Part shown: positions 25,643-35,081 of the stretch, in pieces
Numbering within the stretch: position 1 is the first letter of the stretch
Layout: each line of letters opens with the position of its first letter
From: Streptomyces sp. NBC_01224
GTDB taxonomy: Bacteria; Actinomycetota; Actinomycetes; Streptomycetales; Streptomycetaceae
NCBI RefSeq assembly: GCF_036002945.1
Contig: NZ_CP108529.1
Coordinates: 3,286,001 to 3,350,000 of the forward strand
DNA: 64,000 bases
Direction of reading: 5' to 3'
Position numbers and translations under genes: made by a program
The notes under the pieces: generated by a model
Databases searched by the model: none
Told to the model about the DNA's origin: nothing
What the model saw: the letters and a program-made list of their open reading frames with translations, nothing else

Positions 25643-26740
25643 ATGGCCACGTATCTCTGTCCGCAGGACGGCACCCGCGCCGAAACCACCGACCTCACCT
25701 GGTGCTGCCCGGTCTGCCGCGGCCCCTGGGACCTCGACTTCGAGGTCGCCGGGCCGCTCTCGCTCAATTCCCTGACCGGGCGCGTCAATTCACTGTGGCG
25801 TTACGAAGAGGCGCTGCCCCTCGCCGCGCCCACGACCACCCTCGGCGAGGGCCGCACCCCGCTCGTCCCGCTCACCGGCACGGTCACGGCCAAGCTCGAC
25901 TTCCTGATGCCGACGCTCTCCTTCAAGGACCGCGGCGCCGTGATGCTCGCCGAACTGGCCCGCCGCCTCTCGCCCGAGCGCGTCATCGCGGACAGCAGCG
26001 GCAACGCGGGCACGGCCGTCGCCGCGTACTGCGCCCGCGCCTCGCTCCCCTGCACGGTGTACGTCCCCGAGGGCACGTCCCCGAAGAAGACCGAGCAGAT
26101 CCGGGCCCATGGCGCCCGCCTGGAGATCGTCCCCGGCGACCGTGAGGCAACCGCGCTGGCCGCCCGTACCGCCGCCGACACCCCGGGCACCTTCTACGCC
26201 TCGCATGTCTTCAACCCGTACTTCCTGCATGGCACGAAGACCTACGTATACGAGATGTGGGAGGACCTCGGCGGCCGCCTCCCGGACGCCATCGCCGTAC
26301 CGGTCGGCAACGGCACGCTCCTCCTCGGCGCGGCCCTGGCCACCGCCGAACTCCACGCCCAGGGGCTGATCGACGAACGCCCGGCGCTGATCGCCGTACA
26401 GGCCGAGGCCGTGTCACCGTTGGCCGCCGCCTTCCGCGCGGAAGCGGACGGACTGCTCGACGACCCGGCCGGCGCGGCCGCCCCCACCCTCGCCGAGGGC
26501 ATCGCCATCCCCCGCCCACCGCGCGCCCGGGCCATCCTGGCCGCGGTACGGGAATCGGGTGGCACCTTCCTCACGGTGACCGAGGATCAGATCCGCACGG
26601 CACAGCTGGATCTGGCCGCACGCGGGTTCTACGTGGAGACGACAGGCGTCGCCTGCTGGGCTGCGGTCGGCGGCTGGACGGACCGGAGCATCGTCGTACC
26701 CCTGTGCGGCGCAGGCCTCAAAACGGGCCTCGCCGGCTGA
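25643..26740 (+). CDS. threonine-synthase-like PLP-dependent enzyme with zinc-ribbon N-terminus
   Basis: A 365-residue fold-type II pyridoxal-phosphate enzyme. The N-terminal four-Cys motif (CPQDG...CCPVC, residues 5-25) resembles a small zinc ribbon. PLP Lys is in TLSFKDRGAV, the Ser/Gly phosphate loop in SSGNAGTAVAAY, and a Gly-rich cofactor loop in PVGNGTLLLGAAL. It matches threonine synthase paralogues that lie outside the Thr operon, so the reaction is a beta- or gamma-elimination/replacement on an amino acid, probably not the main ThrC step. The ATG at 25643 is favoured; ATG 25631 (four residues more) is possible. Confidence 0.85.
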   Translation: MATYLCPQDGTRAETTDLTWCCPVCRGPWDLDFEVAGPLSLNSLTGRVNSLWRYEEALPLAAPTTTLGEGRTPLVPLTGTVTAKLDFLMPTLSFKDRGAVMLAELARRLSPERVIADSSGNAGTAVAAYCARASLPCTVYVPEGTSPKKTEQIRAHGARLEIVPGDREATALAARTAADTPGTFYASHVFNPYFLHGTKTYVYEMWEDLGGRLPDAIAVPVGNGTLLLGAALATAELHAQGLIDERPALIAVQAEAVSPLAAAFRAEADGLLDDPAGAAAPTLAEGIAIPRPPRARAILAAVRESGGTFLTVTEDQIRTAQLDLAARGFYVETTGVACWAAVGGWTDRSIVVPLCGAGLKTGLAG

Positions 26741-26815
26741 CGGGCCGGCGGCCGTTCACCCGCGCGCCGCGCGCCGTGCGCCGCCGCTCGGCGCGCGCGT
26801 CCATACCTTCATACG

Positions 26816-29443
26816 GTGAGCCTCTCGCGCCTCTGTCTCCTCACGTCCCTGACGTCTCTGGTCGCGGGCGCCCTGATCGCACCGCTGCCGCCCCTCTCGT
26901 ACGCCGCCGCTCCCCTCCCGCCCTCGTCCACGGCCTGCGGCCGGGACACCGACCCCGCCTGGGCGCCGACCTCCCACCGGTTCGGTGAGGCCGCCGGTTA
27001 CGACCCCTATGTCGGAAACGGATATCTGGCCCATCGAGTGCCCGCCCCGGGCGCCGGCTATGCCGCCTCGGGCGGGAAGACGGGCTGGCCGCTGTTCACT
27101 CCGCGCTACGACGGCGCCTTCGTCTCCGGCCTGTTCGGGCGCGACAAGAACCTCGCGGCCGGCCGCGAGGTGATCGCCGCGCTGCCGAGCTGGACGACGC
27201 TCGATGTACGCGTCGGCAACGAGACCTACGGTTCGGCCACGCCTGCGGGCCGGGTCTCGCACTACCACCAGACGGTGTTCCTGCGCTGCGGCCTGGTACG
27301 TACGTCGCTGCGCTGGACCACGGCCGACGGGCGCACGACGGACCTGACGTACGAGGTGCTCGCCGACCGGTCCGATGTGCACACCGGCGCCGTGCGGCTG
27401 CGCATGACACCGCACTGGAGCGGTACGGCGACCGTCACCGGCCGCCTCGACCCGCGGGGCGCACGCCGGATCACGCTCAAAGACGACGGAACGTTCCGCA
27501 CGCGGGGCACCGGGACGGCGGGCGCGATCGTCCAGACGATGCGCACCGGCGGATCGACGTCGGCGCAGGTACGCGGCACCGACCGGGTACGCAGCACGGT
27601 CCGGGTGCGCAACGGGCGCACGTACACCTTCGAGAAGTACGTCGGAGTGGACACCGCGCTCACCTCGTCCGCCCCGCGCACAGCCGCCGGCGAGGCGTCC
27701 CGGCGCGCGGCCCGGCGCGGCTGGTCCGGTGTCCTCGCCGGGAATGCCGCCGCCTGGCGACAGGCCTGGGCGGCCGACATCTCCGTGCCGGACAGTCCCG
27801 AGCTGCAGAAGTGGCTGCGGTCGGCGCAGTACGGACTGCTCGCCTCCACCCGGACCGGGTCCCGCGACAGCATCGCTCCGACCGGTCTGACCAGTGACAA
27901 CTACGCGGGCCTGGTGTTCTGGGACGCCGAGACCTGGATGTACCCGGCGCTGCTCGCCACCCACCCCGAACTGGCCCGCTCCGTCGTCGAGTACCGCTAC
28001 CGCACGCGCGGAGCTGCCCGTACCAACGCCCAGAAGCTGGGATTCCGGGGGCTGTTCTACCCGTGGACGAGCGCGAGCAAGGGCAACCTCTGGACCGAGT
28101 GCCAGAGCTGGGACCCCCCGCACTGCCTCACCCAGAACCACCTCCAGGGCGACATCTCGCTCGCGGTCTGGCAGTACTACCTGGCGACCGGGGACCGCGA
28201 CTGGCTGGCCGGGCACGGCTGGCCGCTGCTTCAGGGGATCGCCGACTTCTGGGCCTCGCGGGCCATCGCGAACGGAGACGGCAGCTACTCGGTGAAGGAC
28301 GTCGCGGGCCCCGACGAGTACAGCAACGGCGTCACCGACGGGGTCTTCACCAACGCGGTCGCGGCCACGGCCCTGCGCAATGCCACCCGCGCGGCGCAAC
28401 TGCTCGGGCACCCGGCACCGGCCGAGTGGACGCGGGTCGCGGACGGTCTGCGCATCCCGTACGACCCGAAGCGGAAACTCTTCCTCCAGTACGCGGGCTA
28501 CAACGGCTCGACGATCAAACAGGCCGACACGGTGCTGCTGATCTACCCGCTCGAGTGGCCGATGGAGCCGGGCGCCCGGGCGTCCACGCTCGACTACTAC
28601 GCAGCCCGCACCGACCCGGACGGCCCGGCGATGACGGACTCGGTCCATGCGATCGTCGCCGCCACGATCGGGGAGGCCGGCTGCGCGACGTACACCTATC
28701 TCCAGCGCGCCGTGCGCCCGTTCATGCGCGGCCCGTACGCCCTGTTCAGCGAGGCCCGGGGCGCGAAAGCGGGCGCGCAGGACCCGCTGTCGGGCTCCCC
28801 CGCACAGGACTTCCTCACCGGGAAGGGCGGATTCCTCCAGGTCTTCTCGCACGGTCTGACGGGTCTTCGGCTGCGGGAGGACGGGGTGCGCCTCGATCCT
28901 CTGCTGCCGCCGCAGCTGGGAAAGGGCGTCACTCTGACGGGGCTGCGCTACCGGGGCCGTACGTACGACATCGCGATCGGTCCCCTGACGACGACGGTCC
29001 GGTTGATCTCCGGCGCCCCCTTCACCGTTCACACCCCCACCGGCCCCCGCCTCCTCACCGGCACGCTCGCCCTCGCCACCCGCCGCCCCGACCTCGCCCG
29101 GACGACGGACGCGGCCCGCTGCCGCCCGGCGACGGCGACCTCCGAGACCCGCGGCCTGTACGCCGCCGCCGCGGTGGACGGCAGCCCGGCCACGTCCTGG
29201 TCCCCGGACGGCGCGACGGGCGCGCTGACGGTGGACTTGGGGCGCGCGGCCCCGGTGACCTCGGTCGAGCCGGAGTGGACGGACGCGCGCTTCTCCTCCT
29301 ACCGCCTGGAGACATCGGTGAACGGCACTGACTGGCAGCCGTACCGGTCGGGGGCGACGGCCCGTCAGGTGCGGCTGACGGTCACTTCGGAGAACGCGGA
29401 GAAGCCGGTGGGGGTACGGGAGTTGGAGGTCGTGCAGCCCTAG
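26816..29443 (+). CDS. secreted glycoside hydrolase family 65 (acid trehalase-like) with discoidin-type C-terminal domain
   Basis: An 875-residue exported enzyme. The signal peptide SRLCLLTSLTSLVAGALIAP ends near SYAAA. The N-terminal beta-sandwich (about 45-330) and alpha/alpha barrel (about 360-700) match GH65; VFWDAETWMYPALLATHPEL and VKDVAGPDEYSNGVTDGVF are diagnostic, with the general-acid Glu in GPDEY. A C-terminal domain (about 750-875: ETRGLYAAAAVDGSPATSWS, VTVDLGRAAPVTSVE-like) is an F5/8 type C carbohydrate-binding fold. GH65 includes acid trehalases and disaccharide phosphorylases; secretion favours hydrolysis of alpha,alpha-trehalose or a related disaccharide. The GTG start has no clear ribosome site. 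Its 3' end overlaps the convergent EamA gene by 62 bases. Confidence 0.88.
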   Translation: MSLSRLCLLTSLTSLVAGALIAPLPPLSYAAAPLPPSSTACGRDTDPAWAPTSHRFGEAAGYDPYVGNGYLAHRVPAPGAGYAASGGKTGWPLFTPRYDGAFVSGLFGRDKNLAAGREVIAALPSWTTLDVRVGNETYGSATPAGRVSHYHQTVFLRCGLVRTSLRWTTADGRTTDLTYEVLADRSDVHTGAVRLRMTPHWSGTATVTGRLDPRGARRITLKDDGTFRTRGTGTAGAIVQTMRTGGSTSAQVRGTDRVRSTVRVRNGRTYTFEKYVGVDTALTSSAPRTAAGEASRRAARRGWSGVLAGNAAAWRQAWAADISVPDSPELQKWLRSAQYGLLASTRTGSRDSIAPTGLTSDNYAGLVFWDAETWMYPALLATHPELARSVVEYRYRTRGAARTNAQKLGFRGLFYPWTSASKGNLWTECQSWDPPHCLTQNHLQGDISLAVWQYYLATGDRDWLAGHGWPLLQGIADFWASRAIANGDGSYSVKDVAGPDEYSNGVTDGVFTNAVAATALRNATRAAQLLGHPAPAEWTRVADGLRIPYDPKRKLFLQYAGYNGSTIKQADTVLLIYPLEWPMEPGARASTLDYYAARTDPDGPAMTDSVHAIVAATIGEAGCATYTYLQRAVRPFMRGPYALFSEARGAKAGAQDPLSGSPAQDFLTGKGGFLQVFSHGLTGLRLREDGVRLDPLLPPQLGKGVTLTGLRYRGRTYDIAIGPLTTTVRLISGAPFTVHTPTGPRLLTGTLALATRRPDLARTTDAARCRPATATSETRGLYAAAAVDGSPATSWSPDGATGALTVDLGRAAPVTSVEPEWTDARFSSYRLETSVNGTDWQPYRSGATARQVRLTVTSENAEKPVGVRELEVVQP

Positions 29444-30344
29444 GGGCGGCTGCCCGGCCGGATGCCTCGCCGACCGCCGGAGCGCGTCGCACCTTCCGCC
29501 CGCCCACCGGTCGCCCGAGGAGGATCCCGGCCAGCACCAGCGCCAGTCCGCAGAGCTGCCGGAGAGTGAGCGACTCACCGGCGATCACCGTGCCGAGCAG
29601 CACGCCCGTCACCGGATTGAGCAGTCCGACCAGGCCGACCGTGGCGGCGGGCAGATGGCGCAGGCCCGCGAACCAGGCGGCGAAGGCGAGCGCGGTCGCC
29701 ACGACGGTGACGTAGCCGAATCCGAGGGCGGCCGGGACGTCGAGTGCGGGTGGCGCGCCCTCCACGAGGGCGGCGAGGGGCAGCAGCAGAAGCCCTCCCG
29801 CGATCAGTTGCCAGGCGGTGGAGGCGAGCACGTCGACCTCGGCGCCCCACCGCTTGACCAGGACATAGCCGAGGGACGACATGAGCATCGCGGCGACGGA
29901 GGCGAGCACTCCGCGCAGGTCGATCGATGCCGTCCCGGTGAGCAGCATGAGACACACCCCGCCGAGACCGACGGCGGCACCGGCCAGCGGCAGCAGGCGT
30001 GGGCGCTCGGCGAGCAACGCCCAGGCGATCAGCATCATCACCAGCGGTGAGGTCGCCATGACCGTCGAGGCGGTGCTGGTCGGGAGCAGCTGAGCGGCTA
30101 CGTAGATCAGGGCGAAGAACCCGCCCATGTTGAGGGCTCCGAGCACCAGGGACTTCCACCACCAGGCACCGCGCGGCCGTTCCCGGCGTACGGCCAGAAG
30201 CAGCAGCCCGGCCGGCAGGGCCCTGATCGCGGCCCCGTACAGGGGGTGATCGGCGGGCAGAACGGCGTGGGTGACGAAGTAGTTGGTACCCCAGGCGACG
30301 GGTGCGATCGCCGTGATCAGGGTCCATCGCAAAGTAGCTTCCAT
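29382..30344 (-). CDS. EamA/DMT family transporter
   Basis: A 320-residue inner-membrane exporter with ten predicted helices in two EamA repeats (about 10-135 and 145-275). Landmarks are PVAWGTNYFVTHAVLPADHP, RALPAGLLLL and, in the second repeat, LLNPVTGVLLGTVIAGESLT. The C-terminal tail (after GRPVGGRKVRR) is Pro/Ala/Arg-rich and is encoded in the overlap with the GH65 gene. The ATG at 30342-30344 lies inside a double palindrome shared with the divergent MarR gene, so transcription is likely repressed by that regulator and the exporter may remove its ligand. Confidence 0.92.
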   Translation of the reverse strand: MEATLRWTLITAIAPVAWGTNYFVTHAVLPADHPLYGAAIRALPAGLLLLAVRRERPRGAWWWKSLVLGALNMGGFFALIYVAAQLLPTSTASTVMATSPLVMMLIAWALLAERPRLLPLAGAAVGLGGVCLMLLTGTASIDLRGVLASVAAMLMSSLGYVLVKRWGAEVDVLASTAWQLIAGGLLLLPLAALVEGAPPALDVPAALGFGYVTVVATALAFAAWFAGLRHLPAATVGLVGLLNPVTGVLLGTVIAGESLTLRQLCGLALVLAGILLGRPVGGRKVRRAPAVGEASGRAAAPRAARPPTPVPPPASPRSPK

Positions 30345-30374
30345 GGAAGTTATTATGCCTTCCAAGGAAGCTAC
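30334..30374. promoter_or_regulatory. double palindromic operator between EamA and MarR genes
   Basis: CTTCCATGGAAG (30338-30349, perfect) and CTTCCAAGGAAG (30359-30370, perfect except the central pair) lie 21 bases apart centre to centre, about two helical turns. The block is bounded by GTAGC on the left and GCTAC on the right. It overlaps the EamA start codon and ends 10 bases before the MarR ATG. This is a typical layout for a MarR dimer pair on one face of DNA. Confidence 0.75.
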
Positions 30375-30383
30375 AGTGAACCC

Positions 30384-30917
30384 ATGCAGCCCGACACCAC
30401 CCCGCCCATTCCCCCGCCCCTCGACCACATCGCCCGCATCCAGGCCGAGTGGGCCCGGGAGCGACCTGACATCGACGTGAGCCCCCAGGGGGTGATCGGC
30501 CGGCTCCACCGCCTGGCCGGAATGCTCACGGAGCAACTCTGCGTGGTCTACCGGCGGTTCGGCCTGAGCGAGGGCGAGTTCGACGTGCTGGCCGCGCTGC
30601 GCCGTGCGGGAGAGTCGTACGAACGGGCCCCGGGGGAGCTGGCGGTGCACACCATGGTCACCACGGGGGCGATGACCAAGCGGATCGACCGCCTGGAACG
30701 GGACGGCCTCGTCACCCGCCGCCGCTCGGCCGGCGACGGCCGGGGCCGGGTGGTCGCACTCACCCACGCGGGACGGAAGCTGATCGACCAGGCCTTCGCC
30801 GAGCACATGCGCAACGAACGCCGCCTCCTGGACGCCCTGTCAGCGGAGGAAGCGGCACAACTGGAGGTGCTTCTGACCGGGTGGCTGGGCCGCGTGGAGC
30901 CGCCGCACGGCGCATGA
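30384..30917 (+). CDS. MarR family transcriptional regulator, divergent from EamA exporter
   Basis: A 177-residue regulator with an extended Pro-rich N-terminus. The winged helix is VYRRFGLSEGEFDVLAALRR, MVTTGAMTKRIDRLERDGLV, with wing TRRRSAGDGRGRVVALT. The ATG at 30384 is 10 bases past the double palindrome. Its divergent neighbour, the EamA transporter, is the probable target, giving a ligand-sensing efflux module. The inducer is unknown. Confidence 0.92.
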   Translation: MQPDTTPPIPPPLDHIARIQAEWARERPDIDVSPQGVIGRLHRLAGMLTEQLCVVYRRFGLSEGEFDVLAALRRAGESYERAPGELAVHTMVTTGAMTKRIDRLERDGLVTRRRSAGDGRGRVVALTHAGRKLIDQAFAEHMRNERRLLDALSAEEAAQLEVLLTGWLGRVEPPHGA

Positions 30918-31005
30918 GACCGCACTTGATCCCCGCCACACGGCGAACCGGCTCGAGAACACCCCACGGCACAGCGCCGGCTGAAACGCCCCTGAACCCG
31001 GCGGT

Positions 31006-31506
31006 TCAGCCCTGCGGTTGGAAGTAGCGGGCACCCTTCTCGATCAGATGCGAGGCGTAGGCCCGCCCCAGGGCCGGCTTCCCCCGGTACATGCCCACGT
31101 AGCCCTGCGCGCTGTCGACGACGACCGGCCGCGCGAAGCAGGCGAACCGATTGCGCTGTTTCTCCTCCGCCCACGCCATGGCGGCCGGATCGATCCGGTC
31201 GCTGACCAGGACGGGGAAGGACGCGACGCCGGTCTGCATCCCCACGGGCAGGCCGCCCTTGTTCTTCTTGGCATACGCGAGCACCTGCGTGGTGAACGCG
31301 TCGATGACCGGCACGGTGACCTCGGGCACGGCGGCGGCCACGGTGAACAGATGCAGATTGGTGGCCGCCCACCGCATCCGGAAGTCCGCCCGCCGCCCGA
31401 CGAGCACAGGGACCCCGGCCCAGTCCTCCCAGCGCGGGGCGCAGCCGTCGGCCGCCAGTCGGCTCTCGACCGCGGCCAGGTAGTTCCGTATCGACTCTTC
31501 ACTCAT
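31006..31506 (-). CDS. hypothetical protein of 166 residues
   Basis: I do not recognise a family. The protein is soluble, with MSEESIRNYLAAVESRLAAD at the N-terminus and mixed alpha/beta character (VPVLVGRRADFRMRWAATNL; ALAFPVLV-like strands). There is no signal peptide or membrane helix and only two Cys. The ATG at 31504-31506 has no strong ribosome site, but GC3 is strongly coding. It lies 133 bases downstream of the IPT/TIG gene on the same strand and could be the last gene of that unit. Confidence 0.7.
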   Translation of the reverse strand: MSEESIRNYLAAVESRLAADGCAPRWEDWAGVPVLVGRRADFRMRWAATNLHLFTVAAAVPEVTVPVIDAFTTQVLAYAKKNKGGLPVGMQTGVASFPVLVSDRIDPAAMAWAEEKQRNRFACFARPVVVDSAQGYVGMYRGKPALGRAYASHLIEKGARYFQPQG

Positions 31507-31639
31507 GGCCGCGATTGTCCACGGGTCGGGCTCCCTCGGAAACCCACCGAACCGTTCGCCGAGCCGACCGGCCTGCCCGTCGAGCCGCTTCCCCGCCCAC
31601 ACCGGCCGGCATCTCTCCTCAAGTTGCGTCCCGGACCGC

Positions 31640-32947
31640 TCAGACGCCGGGTGGGCCAAGTCGGGTGTAAGGAACGCCGACACTGGTGCCACCGGGGGTG
31701 ACGACCCTGACGGTGACCGCGCCCGCCACGCCGGGCGGTGCCGTGGTTGTCATCTGGGTGTCGGAGACCACGGTGAAGCCGACCGGCACGGCCCCGAACA
31801 GTACTGCGGTGGCATACGTCAGTCCGACGCCGGTGAGAGTCAATGTGTTTCCGCCTGCCAACGGCCCCTGGTTGGGTACCAGACCACTGACGACCGGGGC
31901 ACCCAGATATACGTAGGCCGCACCGTTGCTCGTGCCACCGGGCGTGGTGACGGTGACCGGGACCGTGCCGGCGGCACCGGGCGGCGATACCGTTCTGATC
32001 TCCGTGGACGAGAAGATGGTGTATGGGGTCGCCGCCGTCGCACCGAAGCGAACCACCGTGGCCTGGAGGAAATTCACACCGGTCAGCGTCACGGGCATGC
32101 CACCGCCCACAGGCCCGGACCCGGAGGTGACGCCGCTGATCACCGGTGCGGCGAGGTAGTAGTAGGAGACGGCCTGGGTGCTGGTACCAGCGGGCGTGGT
32201 GACCGTGACGGCAACCGGACCCGGGCCGCCGGTGGGGACGACGGCCGTCAGTTGGGTCGCCGAGACGACGGTGAACGAACTCGCCGCGTTCGCCCCGAAG
32301 CGAACGGAGGTCGTTCCGGTGAAGCCGGTCCCGGACAAGGTGATGCTGTTCCCGCCCACGAGTGGCCCCTGGGCCGGAGTCACACTGCTCAGCACCGGAG
32401 CGGCGACATACGTATAGGGGATCCCGGCACTGGTGCCGCCCGGAGTGGTGATCGTGACGTTGACGGTGCCGACGGGCGCGGCGGGGGCGACCGCGGTGGC
32501 CTGCGTCGCGGAGACGGCAAGGAACGCGGCGGCCACGGTACCGAAATGAACCGCGGTGGCCCCGGTGAAGTCGGTTCCCGTCAATGTGACCGTGTTCCCG
32601 CCCTCGACCGAACCCTGGTTGGGGACGACGGAACTGATCGCGGGCGTCGCGATCGTGTAGGTGAAGCCAATGCCGTTGCTGGTTCCATCGGGCGTGGTCA
32701 CCGCGATCTGTCCGGTGCCCGCACCGGCCGGGGCGACCGTGGCGATCGCGGTCGCGGACACCACGGTGAACGAAGCGGAGGGAGTACCGCCGAAGGTGAC
32801 CGCGGTCGCGCCGGTGAATCCGGTGCCGGTCAGTGTGACGACCGTTCCGGCGAGCCCCGAGAAAGGGCCGCTCGCGGTGATTACGGGGGCCGCCGCGGCC
32901 GTCGACGGTCGCGTAGCGCGGGGCGTCGCGCTGTCGGAGCTCTCCAA
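31640..32947 (-). CDS. IPT/TIG-repeat protein, five tandem domains
   Basis: A 435-residue protein built from five Ig-like IPT/TIG repeats of about 84 residues. Each contains a version of G-x-x-GG-x-x-V-T-L-T-G-T-G-F-T-G-A-T-x-V-x-F-G and ends near TVTTPGGTS. The TTG start at 32945-32947 is chosen because AGGAGA lies seven bases upstream and the next 25 residues are Ser/Thr/Ala/Pro-rich linker. There is no signal peptide, membrane segment or sorting motif, although IPT/TIG arrays usually sit outside the cell. It follows a second IPT/TIG gene on the same strand after 257 bases. A structural or adhesive role is possible; nothing more specific is shown. Confidence 0.82.
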   Translation of the reverse strand: MESSDSATPRATRPSTAAAAPVITASGPFSGLAGTVVTLTGTGFTGATAVTFGGTPSASFTVVSATAIATVAPAGAGTGQIAVTTPDGTSNGIGFTYTIATPAISSVVPNQGSVEGGNTVTLTGTDFTGATAVHFGTVAAAFLAVSATQATAVAPAAPVGTVNVTITTPGGTSAGIPYTYVAAPVLSSVTPAQGPLVGGNSITLSGTGFTGTTSVRFGANAASSFTVVSATQLTAVVPTGGPGPVAVTVTTPAGTSTQAVSYYYLAAPVISGVTSGSGPVGGGMPVTLTGVNFLQATVVRFGATAATPYTIFSSTEIRTVSPPGAAGTVPVTVTTPGGTSNGAAYVYLGAPVVSGLVPNQGPLAGGNTLTLTGVGLTYATAVLFGAVPVGFTVVSDTQMTTTAPPGVAGAVTVRVVTPGGTSVGVPYTRLGPPGV

Positions 32948-33204
32948 AGCCGTTCTCCTGTCGGGTGACGTGATCTGCGGGATGTGATCGGGACGTTGTG
33001 GACGGGATGCGGAGATCGGAATGTGGTGTTCGGGGCGCCGCCCGGACCTCCTGGCCGGGCGGCGCTGAGCGAGTGGTGCCGAGTGGGTCGCCCGCCCGGC
33101 CGGGCGCGGAATATCCCGGGCCGGGACGGGCGTCATGCATCCGGAGGCGGTACCGGCGCCGGGCGCTGTTCCGCGTCGGCAGCCGGTGCCGCAGCCGTGA
33201 CGGA

Positions 33205-33951
33205 TCAGATGCCGGGGCCTGTCACGTAGGTGAAGGCGCCGACGTCCGTGGCCGTACCCGCAGGGTTGGAGAGATCGACGTCGACCGCACCGACGGCGCC
33301 GGGTGGGGTGACGGCGGACACCGTCGTCGCGTTGATGACCGAGAACGGTGCCGGCACCGAGCCGAACGTGACCTGGGTCGTCGAGGTCAGGTTGGTACCC
33401 GTGATGGTCACCGCGGTTCCGCCGGACGCCGGTCCGGAAGCCGGAGTGACCCCGGTGATGGTCGGGACGTCGATGTACGTGTACGACAGACCGTTGTTGG
33501 TGCCTCCGGCGGTCGTCACACTGACGCCCACCGGCCCGGCTGCCGCACCCGCGGGCACGACGACACTGATCTGGCTGTCCGACAGCACCGTCGGCGTGAC
33601 GGTGTTGGCGCCGAATGTCACCCCCGTGGCGGTGGACAGGCCGGTGCCGCTGATGACGATGTTGTTGCCGCCCGCGGTGGCGCCCGAGCTCACGCTCAGA
33701 CCGGACTTGAACGGGGCGCCGACATAGAAGAACGGGACCGGGTTGCTGGTTCCGCCCGGGGTGGTCACCGTCACGCCGACCGTGCCGGAGCCGGACGGCG
33801 AGACAGCGGTGACCTGGGTGGGCGAGACGTTGGTGACGCCGGTCGCCGGCTTGGTGCCGAAGAGCACAGCGGTGGTGCCCGTGAGGTTGGTTCCCGTGAC
33901 GGTGACGGTGGTACCGCCACCGGTGGAGCCCTGGTTCGGACTGATTGGCAT
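33205..33951 (-). CDS. IPT/TIG-repeat protein, three tandem domains
   Basis: A 248-residue protein made of three IPT/TIG domains with almost nothing else. The first begins at residue 3 (MPISPNQGSTGGGTTVTVTG), so there is no room for a signal peptide. Repeat cores are TGTNLTGTTAVLFG, SGTGLSTATGVTFG and TGTNLTSTTQVTFG. GGAGGAC precedes the ATG at normal distance and a perfect 8-bp stem-loop lies 26 bases upstream of it. Paired with the five-domain gene downstream. Export, if any, would need a non-classical route. 32948-33204 between the two genes shows no further gene. Confidence 0.85.
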   Translation of the reverse strand: MPISPNQGSTGGGTTVTVTGTNLTGTTAVLFGTKPATGVTNVSPTQVTAVSPSGSGTVGVTVTTPGGTSNPVPFFYVGAPFKSGLSVSSGATAGGNNIVISGTGLSTATGVTFGANTVTPTVLSDSQISVVVPAGAAAGPVGVSVTTAGGTNNGLSYTYIDVPTITGVTPASGPASGGTAVTITGTNLTSTTQVTFGSVPAPFSVINATTVSAVTPPGAVGAVDVDLSNPAGTATDVGAFTYVTGPGI

Positions 33952-33976
33952 GGTCGTCCTCCGTGTGTTTGAACTG

Positions 33977-33996
33977 AACTCCCGAATACGGGAGTT
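33977..33996. promoter_or_regulatory. inverted repeat upstream of the IPT/TIG genes
   Basis: AACTCCCG, a four-base spacer (AATA), then CGGGAGTT. The 8-bp arms are perfect and lie 26 bases before the start codon of the three-domain gene. It could be a repressor site or a 5'-leader hairpin protecting the mRNA. Confidence 0.45.
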
Positions 33997-33999
33997 GAC

Positions 34000-35081
34000 T
34001 CCGAGCCGAGTTCGACTCAAGCCCCATGGCCAGGACCTGGACCACCGGGCCGCTGTCGGGCCCGGCCGTCCTCGCGCAGGGTGCTCGGAGCCGTGATGAG
34101 CCGTGTCGCGGGCCGCCGGCCCCGGACGCCGTGGCCGGCCCGCCGCGGGCGCCGCTCCGTACGAGCCGGGCCGCCCTCGCGGTGATGAACCGACAGCCAT
34201 CGCACTGTCCGCAATGAGGCCGAGGCGTTCACGCGGCTGATGTCGACTCGTTCACGGCGGCAAACCGCACGCGGGTCGCAGAGTCCGCGGCCACGCTTGT
34301 GGCCTCGATGACGAGGTACTCGGTGTGCGCGAATGGCTCGCGCACCGCTCCCTTGCAGAGGCCGGGGGCTGTCGCACCAGCCCCTGCCGCTACCTGGCAG
34401 GGGCGACTGGTCGGATCCAAGTCCTCCACAGGGGCGCCCATCGCGGCCGTCCGGAGCAAACGATGCCGAGGCCCGTCACACAGGGACGGTCGGCGAACAG
34501 AACGGTTCCGCGCTCCCCCGGAGAGGGATGGGCGGCCCACCGGTTCGGTCACCCAAGTGACCCATACGAATGAAATATGACACAAGCATCCTGCCGGATA
34601 GCCACCTGAACGGACGAGCGCACAGGGGCGGATCGATCGGCCCGCCGGGGGGATTCGAATCCGCCGCCTCTCCCACCACGCGCCCCCCGGGAACCACCAC
34701 GCGACTGACCGGTTCCCGGCAATGAGCACACACACCGCAGTGCCGTAAAAGCCGGCGCGAAAGCAGGCAAGGGGCTCAGGCCGAGCCTCGGAAAACTCGC
34801 GAGACATTGCCGTCCGCATCCTGGCCACGCCCCGCCGCCCCGGGCTGGGGCGGCGATGGCTCTGCCCCCGCCGGATTTGCCGGGGCCGGAGTCGGCTCAC
34901 ACTTTGCAGGCCCGCCTCGCGAATCAGGCGCTCATGCCGCCGCCCGAGCCGGTTCTCTGGGCCGTCGGTGGCAAAGCAGCCCACGCCCGCTTGCGCCTGC
35001 CGTCGGGCTCCCCCACCGCGCTGAACAATCACCCGGGTCAGGACGTACGGACGCATCTCAGCAGACTGAGGGGAACGACCG
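34000..35081. other. gene-poor 1.1-kb stretch with one stem-loop
   Basis: No coding region here has convincing Streptomyces codon use: the open frames on both strands are Arg/Pro/Ala-rich and lack family similarity. A clean hairpin GGGGCTG-TCGCAC-CAGCCCC lies at 34365-34384. An AT-richer patch at 34560-34600 may be promoter-like. A short 38-codon minus-strand frame ending at 34229 (GTG start after AGGGAG) cannot be excluded. The end of the stretch carries the promoter region of the carbonic anhydrase gene. Confidence 0.5.

Noticed and set aside
26756..29578. Very long minus-strand frame opposite the GH65 gene
   Set aside because: Arg/Gly/Val-rich shadow of a gene with clear signal peptide, catalytic motif and binding domain on the plus strand.
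34640..34690. tRNA-like T-arm sequence (GGATTCGAATCC at 34651-34662)
   Set aside because: The 12-mer is a perfect palindrome and looks like a T-loop, but no acceptor, D or anticodon arm can be drawn on either strand.
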